Part shown: one piece after another, positions 34,390-39,923 of the stretch
Layout of the letters: the number at the start of each line of letters is the position of its first letter
Numbering within the stretch: the first letter of the stretch is position 1
NCBI GenBank assembly: GCA_045116675.1
Contig: JBGUMF010000015.1
Location: 1-39,923, forward strand
DNA: 39,923 nucleotides
Direction: 5' to 3'
DNA from: F23-D06 sp045116675
Lineage (GTDB): Bacteria; Bacteroidota; Bacteroidia; Bacteroidales; WCHB1-69
Position numbers and translations under genes: made by a program
The notes under the pieces: model-generated
Databases searched by the model: none
What the model was told of the DNA's origin: nothing
What the model saw: the letters and a program-made list of their open reading frames with translations, nothing else

Positions 34390-34462
34390 CGGGGTGTAGC
34401 GCAGTTGGTAGCGCGCTACGTTCGGGACGTAGAGGCCGGAAGTTCGAGTCTTCTCACCCCGA
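34390..34462 (+). tRNA. tRNA-Pro (anticodon CGG)
   Basis: A 73-base cloverleaf. Acceptor stem CGGGGTG/CACCCCG with discriminator A, D-stem GCGC/GCGC with loop AGTTGGTA, anticodon stem CTACG/CGTAG enclosing TTCGGGA (anticodon CGG), and T-stem GGAAG/CTTCT around TTCGAGT. CCA is not encoded (CTG follows), so it is added after transcription. The D-loop and stems match bacterial proline tRNAs that read CCG. Confidence 0.97.
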
Positions 34463-34471
34463 CTGTCACAA

Positions 34472-34498
34472 AGAGACGCAGAGAGCGTCTCTTTTTTT
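34472..34498 (+). terminator. Rho-independent terminator of tRNA-Pro
   Basis: AGAGACGC (34,472-34,479), loop AGAGA, GCGTCTCT (34,485-34,492), then a T-run to 34,498. The stem shares AGAGACGC with the REP units at 11,421 and 12,290. Confidence 0.9.
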
Positions 34499-34499
34499 G

Positions 34500-34507
34500 T
34501 ATCTTTG
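34500..34507 (+). promoter_or_regulatory. -7 box of the small secreted protein gene
   Basis: TATCTTTG, two bases after the T-run of the preceding terminator. The ATG is at 34,536 and a weak AAAGGA lies at about 34,522. Confidence 0.7.
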
Positions 34508-34535
34508 CCGCCCAATCATTTAAAGGATTTAGAAT

Positions 34536-35081
34536 ATGAAGAAATGTATATGCCTCCTGGCTCTGTGGCTCTTTGCCTTGGCGGCTCCCGCCCAATCCCA
34601 GCACATGAAATTCATGGGCATCGACATGAACTGCACCATCTCCACGTTTATGTCCAAGCTGAAAGGCAAGGGCTTTACGGAGGATGTCAGTAACCATCAG
34701 GATAACAAAGTGGTGATGAAGGGCACTTTTGCGGGCGAGAAGGTGAAACTTGAGGTGCGCTGCGCCTCGAAATCCCATCTTGTATATAGTGTAATGGTAT
34801 GCTTCAACCTCAGCACCAGTTATAATTATGAGACGCTGAAGGCGCAGCTTGCCAAGTATGGCACCTGCCAGGAGTTCAAGAATGTTCCGGAAGGGCAGGG
34901 GCATGTGAAATATGTGACGGACTATGCGCAATGGGACACCGACAAGGATGCGGAGACCGGCCACACCAACAGCATCATTCTTTCCAAGTGCAGCTACCGT
35001 AGCACATCGCCGTACATTATCTCCTATATCGATCGGCGCAACTCCCTGCTGGATGTTCAGGAGGTGAGCTCGGATTTTTAG
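34536..35081 (+). CDS. Small secreted protein of unknown function
   Basis: A 181-residue protein with a signal peptide (CICLLALWLFALAAPAQSQ). The mature part is an alternating alpha/beta sequence: MKFMGIDMNCTISTFMSKLK, KLEVRCASKSHLVYSVMVCF, and KYVTDYAQWDTDKD. It has the look of a small single-domain exported protein of Bacteroidota. I do not recognise a family. The stop codon lies one base from the stop of the convergent peptidase gene. Confidence 0.8.
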   Translation: MKKCICLLALWLFALAAPAQSQHMKFMGIDMNCTISTFMSKLKGKGFTEDVSNHQDNKVVMKGTFAGEKVKLEVRCASKSHLVYSVMVCFNLSTSYNYETLKAQLAKYGTCQEFKNVPEGQGHVKYVTDYAQWDTDKDAETGHTNSIILSKCSYRSTSPYIISYIDRRNSLLDVQEVSSDF

Positions 35082-35082
35082 T

Positions 35083-36396
35083 CTATTTCAGATTTTCAAG
35101 CCCGTATATCAGCAGATTGAAGATGCCGGTGAACGGAGACAGGGATGCGTTTTCCGGCAGGTCGCTGGGAGCGTGGTAACCACCTGTCCTGCCTCCCATC
35201 GTGTACAGGAACACGGCGGGCATGCCTTTCATGGAAAAAGGATAGTGGTCGCTGTTGGCAGCGTTTTTCCGTGGGTTTACCTTGCTCACCCAATGGGTAC
35301 TTCCGTTCTTCTCCACCAGGCTGTTGAAGAAGTCCTTGGTGTTGTCGCTGGTGGCGTTCACGATAGTGAAGCCATCGTCGCCGCCGCACAGCAAATCCAG
35401 GTTCAGCATCAGCTTCACCTTGGAAAAGTCCAGCAGCGAGTCGCGCACGAAGGCGGATGAGCCCATCAGACCGGCTTCCTCCCCGCTGAAGAGCACGAAG
35501 ACGGTGGTGTAGCGGAGCGGATGCTCTTTGAAGTAGTGCGCCATCTCCAAAACGGTGGCGGTGCCGGAGGCGTTGTCGTGGCATCCGGGGAACATGACAT
35601 CGGACCCCATCTGCCCCAGATGGTCATAGTGCCCGCCGATGATGACGATGCTGTCGGGTACGGAAGTGCCCGGCACAGCGGCACAGACGTTCTGCGTGCG
35701 ATAGTCCCTGATGAAACGGTTGTCGTAAGAGAGTTGGAGGTTGCCTCCTTTCTTGGGTACAAGATTGCTTTTAAGGTAGGCGAGCACATATTCGCACTCC
35801 TGGTGTGCGGGCGAGAACGACCATACCGGAATGTCCTCCACGCCAATGGCGAAGCCCCGGAAAGGATATTTCCCGTTGAAAAGGGAGAGACTGTAGAAAA
35901 ACCGGTTCAGCTTTTTGGCTTGTTCGTTGTCCGTGACAGCGGTCATGTCAAGGTAGAGCAGGCAGGATTTCATGATTTTGTAATGCTTGTCGCAGAAAGC
36001 CTGCAGTTTGGCTCCATCCAGGACGATGTCGGCGCTGACGGGCAGCAGGGTGAAGGTTTGGTGGGCGGCTTCGGAGTAGGGTGCCAGGCTGAAATCCTCC
36101 CACGGGGTGAGCTCCTTCTTGTTGAGTATGGCCTCCACTTTCCCTTCCATGGCGTATATGTTGAAGGTGTAGCGATGGTAGTAGTCGTCAAAGAAGTACG
36201 GTTGCAGACCCATCAGCCGGAACTGGTTGCGCAGGTATTCGGCGGCGATGCTGTCGCCACGGTAGGCGTAGCCGCGCCCGTGCATGGCGGGTGAACAGAG
36301 CTGGTTGAGGTGCTGGCGCACGCGCAGGGTGTCCTGGGCTTGCGTGGCAAGACAGAGCAGGCTACATAGCAGAAGTGAAAACGTGATTTTTTTCAT
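35083..36396 (-). CDS. M28-family zinc aminopeptidase-like protein, exported
   Basis: A 437-residue exported peptidase. The signal peptide is ITFSLLLCSLLCLATQAQ. All five usual M28 metal ligands can be matched: H in VIIGGHYDHLG, D in GCHDNASGTATVLEMA, E in FSGEEAGLMGSSAF, D in MLNLDLLCGG, and H in ANSDHYPFSMKGMPAVF. An insertion of about 170 residues after the signal peptide precedes the catalytic domain. It probably removes N-terminal residues from peptides outside the inner membrane. The start at 36,396 is chosen from the signal peptide and from the -7 box at 36,426-36,433; the frame is open to 36,438. Confidence 0.92.
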   Translation of the reverse strand: MKKITFSLLLCSLLCLATQAQDTLRVRQHLNQLCSPAMHGRGYAYRGDSIAAEYLRNQFRLMGLQPYFFDDYYHRYTFNIYAMEGKVEAILNKKELTPWEDFSLAPYSEAAHQTFTLLPVSADIVLDGAKLQAFCDKHYKIMKSCLLYLDMTAVTDNEQAKKLNRFFYSLSLFNGKYPFRGFAIGVEDIPVWSFSPAHQECEYVLAYLKSNLVPKKGGNLQLSYDNRFIRDYRTQNVCAAVPGTSVPDSIVIIGGHYDHLGQMGSDVMFPGCHDNASGTATVLEMAHYFKEHPLRYTTVFVLFSGEEAGLMGSSAFVRDSLLDFSKVKLMLNLDLLCGGDDGFTIVNATSDNTKDFFNSLVEKNGSTHWVSKVNPRKNAANSDHYPFSMKGMPAVFLYTMGGRTGGYHAPSDLPENASLSPFTGIFNLLIYGLENLK

Positions 36397-36425
36397 TATA
36401 GGTAATGATGATTGGTTTGACGGCG

Positions 36426-36433
36426 CAAAAGTA
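36426..36433 (-). promoter_or_regulatory. -7 box of the M28 peptidase gene
   Basis: TACTTTTG on the minus strand, 29 bases before the ATG at 36,396. Confidence 0.65.
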
Positions 36434-36492
36434 CACAAAATCCGGTTGGAACGGATGGCGGGAATAGGATTGGCAGTGCGTGTGTTTCAGCA

Positions 36493-37425
36493 TCACATCC
36501 CTTTCAAATCCCTTACCTTATAGTTTTTCCAGCGGTATTTGTCAAGGGCGGGGTTGCGATACGACTCGTCTATTTTCAGATGCTGCTTTTGGAAAACATA
36601 GTCATTGACGAAGTTCTCCATCATGTCCCCATGGATGAAAAATACGATGGATATCTCGTGGCCCATCTCACGGTAACGGCGGAAAAAGTAGGGGTAATCG
36701 TATTTCTCGAAGCGTTTCACGATGGCGTGGCTGCCATAAAATCCGATATTGGCGAATTCCGTCTGCTTGTAGTTCACCAGGTTGTCCTCGGTGCCGTGGC
36801 AGAAGAGCGTGGGTGCCGGCGGCTGCACGCGGTACTTGACCTTGCCGTTGGTGGAGAATATGCCGCCGGCGAACGACATCACGCCGGCATAACGGAATGT
36901 GTCGGGCAGCTGGGTGGCATTGTGCGTGCGGTTGCCCAGGAAATAGTCGGCCTGCAGGGCGGTGATGGCCCCGGCACTGCAGCCCATCGTCACGATATAG
37001 TCCGGATTGATGGTGTATTGGGATGTTTTTAATAAATGCTTTAAGATGTAGGCGGTGGCATCAATCATATCTTCCGCCGCCATGTCTATGGCCCGTTGGA
37101 AATTTTTGATGCCGGAGATTATGGACAGGTTCCGCACCCCCTTCAATCCCAGACGGTAGTCGATGGCCACGAAGACGAACCCGTGTTCCAGGGCCCAGCG
37201 TTTGGCCGGGTTGACCTGTGCGGTGTCGTTGCGCGAGCCGTTGATGAAGCCGCCGCCGAAGGCATAGATGAGGCACGCATGTTGGTCGTTCTGCTTGGCG
37301 GGCGCATAGACATCCATTTTCAGTCGGAAGGTGTCCTTTACCGCATATTCGTAAGTCTGCTTTGTCTGTGCGATGGCCGACAATCCCATCAGCATCAGCA
37401 GCGATATGGTGAGAATCTTTTTCAT
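36493..37425 (-). CDS. Exported alpha/beta-hydrolase (esterase-like)
   Basis: A 310-residue exported hydrolase. The signal peptide is ILTISLLMLMGLSAIAQ. The oxyanion-type segment is IYAFGGGFINGSRND, and the nucleophile elbow GCSAG (in IVTMGCSAGAITALQ) fits G-x-S-x-G with serine as nucleophile. Likely acid and base are in HGTEDNLVNYKQ and the C-terminal REMGHEISIVF. The family covers carboxylesterases and acyl-sugar esterases; the substrate is unknown. The start is taken at the signal peptide; a -7 box at 37,483-37,490 supports it and the frame is open to 37,485. Confidence 0.85.
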   Translation of the reverse strand: MKKILTISLLMLMGLSAIAQTKQTYEYAVKDTFRLKMDVYAPAKQNDQHACLIYAFGGGFINGSRNDTAQVNPAKRWALEHGFVFVAIDYRLGLKGVRNLSIISGIKNFQRAIDMAAEDMIDATAYILKHLLKTSQYTINPDYIVTMGCSAGAITALQADYFLGNRTHNATQLPDTFRYAGVMSFAGGIFSTNGKVKYRVQPPAPTLFCHGTEDNLVNYKQTEFANIGFYGSHAIVKRFEKYDYPYFFRRYREMGHEISIVFFIHGDMMENFVNDYVFQKQHLKIDESYRNPALDKYRWKNYKVRDLKGM

Positions 37426-37482
37426 AGGCTTGAAATCAATAGGAGATGTGTTCAATAAACGTTTTACATTGTTAAAACGATG

Positions 37483-37490
37483 CAAAAATA
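37483..37490 (-). promoter_or_regulatory. -7 box of the alpha/beta-hydrolase gene
   Basis: TATTTTTG on the minus strand, 57 bases before the ATG at 37,425. Confidence 0.6.
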
Positions 37491-37512
37491 CAAAAAAGGT
37501 GATTATTTGTAA

Positions 37513-37547
37513 TAATAAAAAATGACGGGCCGTGAAGACCCGTCATT
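37513..37547 (-). terminator. Terminator of the T9SS surface-protein gene
   Basis: AATGACGGG (37,521-37,529) pairs with CCCGTCATT (37,539-37,547) around a 9-base loop. On the minus strand a T-rich run (TTTTTTATT) follows. It lies 27 bases after the stop. Confidence 0.85.
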
Positions 37548-37573
37548 CTATGATGGTAATAGTTAGGTATGCG

Positions 37574-39923
37574 TTATTTGCGCACCACTGTGCGGGTGGC
37601 GACGCCGTTCTCCGTGGCGACGCGCAGGAAGTAGGTGCCCGTGGCGAACTGGCTGAGGCTGACCTCAACGGTGTTGCCGTCGGCGGGTATCGTCTCCAGC
37701 AACTGGCCGAAGACATTGTACACGGCTACGTTCAGCACTTTGTCGGCGCAACGCACCACACACTTGTCGGTGGTGGGGTTCGGGTAGAGCTCAATGACGT
37801 TGTCATAATTCTGAATGCCCGAAACGGTGTAAACGGCCACCTCGCTGTTCACCATGCCCGCTTTCGTGGCGATGGCCTTGATGGTGGTACCACTACCCAC
37901 GATGAAGGATTCGCTGTAGGCATTGGAAGCGGCGGTTGGCGTGGTGCCGTCCGTGGTGTAATGAATCTCCGCATCGGCGGTGGCGCATGTGATGCTTACA
38001 CTGTGCATGCCATTGGTCAGCGGATTCACGGTGATAACCGGGGTGGCTACCGTATCCTGTTGTGGCGTGGAAGCGAAGACAATGTCGTTGTTGCCTCTCG
38101 GAGCTATCTGGTAGCTGGTGTTTTCGTTGTTGATGTAACGCAGCACGAAGCCGGTCACGTCGGCCACCTGGCCGGCGGGGATCGTCATGTCGAGGTTCTT
38201 GAACACGCTACGAACCACCATGGTGGAACCGTTCTGCTCGATGTTGGCATTGCTGGCATTGTTGTTGGTAAACGTGACTCCGCTGGTGAAGGTCACCTGC
38301 TGCATCGTGACTAAACGGGATTCGAAGTTGTCGTACTGGCTGATGATGGTGGCCACATCGGTGATAACCGGAGCCACTGCACCGGTGTTGGTGGTGGAAA
38401 CCGCAATGTTGCGGGAGGGCTTCATCTCCACCAGACCGTTGTACAGCGTGTAAGTGCCGCAGATGCCGCCGCTGATGACATCGCCTTCGTTGTAAGTGCC
38501 GCTGATGGAATCGCCAACGTCATAGATGAGCAGGCCGCCGGTAGCATCCTGGATGTAGAAGTTGGCACCGTTCTCATATACAAAGGTTACATCACCCGTA
38601 ATCTTGTAGATCGTGTTGTTGGTGGCGGTGTTGGCTGCCTTGAAGGCGGCAATGTTGGCTACCTCTACCGGGAAGGTGTAGTTGGCACTGACCACGCCGC
38701 TGGCCTCATGACCTGTCTGGAAAGCCTTGGCCTTCACCGTGGTGCTGGTGGAAACCGTGAACGGAGCGGTGTAATGTGTGGATGCCGTGGTGGGCGTGGT
38801 GCCATCTGTGGTGTAGTAGATGTCTGCGCCTTGCGTGGGGCAGGTGATGCTCACCTGGACAGGATTATAGGAGAAACCACTGTTCGGGCTGATGACAGGA
38901 TTCTCTACCGGTGCGGGCGGTGCCGGTGCGGTGACGGTATAGGTGGCGGTCGCCTGATTGCTCGGCAGCCAGTACATACCATCTGCCATAGCGGTAATCG
39001 TATATGTGCCCGGCGTGTTCAGCGTGATGGGGCCGGTATAGACTTGATTGGCAGCACCATTCAGGGAGTAACTGATAATGGCACTCGGCTCGGAGCAGGC
39101 AATGGTGACGTTAATCAGCGTGTCGCTCGTGCCGGTAGCCGGCGTGAAGGTGGGTGCCGGCAGCTTGGTCATCGCGATGAGGGCAATGTGCCGCGTCATC
39201 GTGTCGCCCGTCACCGTAAGGTTGCCAAAGCCCGGATAGTTGCTGCAGTTATACGAAATCTGCACGTTGGCAGAGTTGGTGCCTACCGGAATGGTGGCCG
39301 GTGAGAAGATGAAGCAGGAGTTGTCACATGTGAGGGTGATGGGGGTGGTGACAAACGCGGAGGTGACGTCAAAGGAGTATCCCATTGGAATACCGGTTGG
39401 ATTATACAGCATCAGGGTGTCCACCGACACGGCCAATGCAGGTTCGTGTGCGATGGTGTAGGTGGCAACAGCGGCAGCATCGGAAGGATTCCAGTTGGTC
39501 AGGAAGGCCTTGGCCTTGACAGTGGTGTTTGTCGTAAGGGAGAACGGGCCCGTGTACAACGTGGAAGTCTCCGTGGGTTCAGAATTGTCCAGCGTGTAGC
39601 GGATGGCGGCATCCAGATTGCTGCATGAGATGGTGACCACCACGCTGTCGGGATAGGTGCCGTTTGCCGGTGTGATTGTCGGGACAGGAAGACTCGGCTT
39701 ATATGTGCGGAAATGCACCGTGTCGGTGGCAGGGTGTGCCAGCGGGAGTGAGTCGAGGCCCACCAGGGAGACCACGGCCGTGACCCAGTTCTCCGGCAGC
39801 GGAGGGGCGATACCGAATGTGCGCAGAGCGGTCCAGGCGGCATTGTCCAGGAATATCGGGTTCGGCATGTTGAGTTGCGTCAGCATGTACGATTCGATTT
39901 TCAGCAGGCCGTCGGTGCCGACC
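37574..39923 (-). CDS. T9SS-exported multidomain surface protein, C-terminal part (5' end outside window)
   Basis: The frame is open to the window edge, so at least 782 residues are present and the start is beyond it. The M at 39,886 is internal or uncertain. Four repeats of the chitobiase/beta-hexosaminidase C-terminal (CHB_HEX_C/Fn3-assoc) kind lie at about 39,670-39,436, 39,165-38,930, 38,905-38,665 and 38,050-37,825. Two of the four share IYYTTDGTTPT or IHYTTDGTTPT. Between the third and fourth is an OB-fold-like DUF5689-type domain (38,660-38,070). The protein ends in a T9SS type A sorting domain starting IELYPNPTTDKCVV and ending ENGVATRTVVRK. It is thus exported by the type IX system and attached to or released from the surface. 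Its upstream catalytic or binding domain is not visible. Confidence 0.88.
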   Translation of the reverse strand, partial: VGTDGLLKIESYMLTQLNMPNPIFLDNAAWTALRTFGIAPPLPENWVTAVVSLVGLDSLPLAHPATDTVHFRTYKPSLPVPTITPANGTYPDSVVVTISCSNLDAAIRYTLDNSEPTETSTLYTGPFSLTTNTTVKAKAFLTNWNPSDAAAVATYTIAHEPALAVSVDTLMLYNPTGIPMGYSFDVTSAFVTTPITLTCDNSCFIFSPATIPVGTNSANVQISYNCSNYPGFGNLTVTGDTMTRHIALIAMTKLPAPTFTPATGTSDTLINVTIACSEPSAIISYSLNGAANQVYTGPITLNTPGTYTITAMADGMYWLPSNQATATYTVTAPAPPAPVENPVISPNSGFSYNPVQVSITCPTQGADIYYTTDGTTPTTASTHYTAPFTVSTSTTVKAKAFQTGHEASGVVSANYTFPVEVANIAAFKAANTATNNTIYKITGDVTFVYENGANFYIQDATGGLLIYDVGDSISGTYNEGDVISGGICGTYTLYNGLVEMKPSRNIAVSTTNTGAVAPVITDVATIISQYDNFESRLVTMQQVTFTSGVTFTNNNASNANIEQNGSTMVVRSVFKNLDMTIPAGQVADVTGFVLRYINNENTSYQIAPRGNNDIVFASTPQQDTVATPVITVNPLTNGMHSVSITCATADAEIHYTTDGTTPTAASNAYSESFIVGSGTTIKAIATKAGMVNSEVAVYTVSGIQNYDNVIELYPNPTTDKCVVRCADKVLNVAVYNVFGQLLETIPADGNTVEVSLSQFATGTYFLRVATENGVATRTVVRK

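Overview
The window comes from a Bacteroidales-type member of the Bacteroidota, probably a gut or similar host-associated lineage. The evidence is the recurrent TAnnTTTG -7 promoter box in front of most transcription units, a C-terminal type IX secretion (T9SS) sorting domain, FISUMP-like and CHB_HEX-type surface proteins, a DUF2851 gene and a lipoprotein with an SSC lipobox. The sequence alone does not identify the species.

Bases 1-12,345 form an A/T-richer accessory region. It opens with the tail of a surface protein (1-141), a terminator, heptamer tandem repeats and REP-like hairpins. Next comes an Mrr-like PD-(D/E)XK nuclease (+ strand), facing a long minus-strand type I restriction-modification operon that starts near 10,960. 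In transcription order the operon holds a GIY-YIG/T5orf172 protein with a RAMA-like tail, HsdM, HsdS, HsdR, a YgjP/DUF45 metallopeptidase, and a HEPN-motif protein that has no visible promoter of its own. Upstream of the operon are a small orphan ORF and an intact REP-associated tyrosine transposase (RAYT). The RAYT gene lies between two identical 51-bp repeats that contain GTAG-starting palindromes.

Bases 12,430-26,105 are chromosomal and more G/C-rich. A translationally coupled SGNH-SGNH-MBOAT operon probably O-acetylates a cell-surface polymer. It is followed by a membrane protein, a large MscS-type mechanosensitive channel, ornithine aminotransferase (rocD), and a lipoprotein - phosphatidylserine decarboxylase - glycosyltransferase operon. 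The glycosyltransferase is an unusual fusion to a degenerate WcaJ/WbaP-like module.

Bases 26,174-34,500 are mostly housekeeping. They hold a minus-strand pyrE-atpH-atpA-atpG unit (a split F1 operon), dnaN followed almost immediately by RNase P RNA (rnpB), yraN, a DUF2851 gene, a DUF4328-like membrane protein and tRNA-Pro(CGG). Bases 34,500-39,923 carry exported proteins: a small secreted protein, an M28 peptidase, an alpha/beta hydrolase, and the C-terminal part of a T9SS-exported multidomain surface protein that runs off the right edge.

The best candidates for something new are the HEPN protein tied to the type I RM operon, the GIY-YIG/RAMA-like fusion at the operon's head, the RAYT bounded by direct repeats, the dnaN-rnpB arrangement, and the glycosyltransferase fusion.
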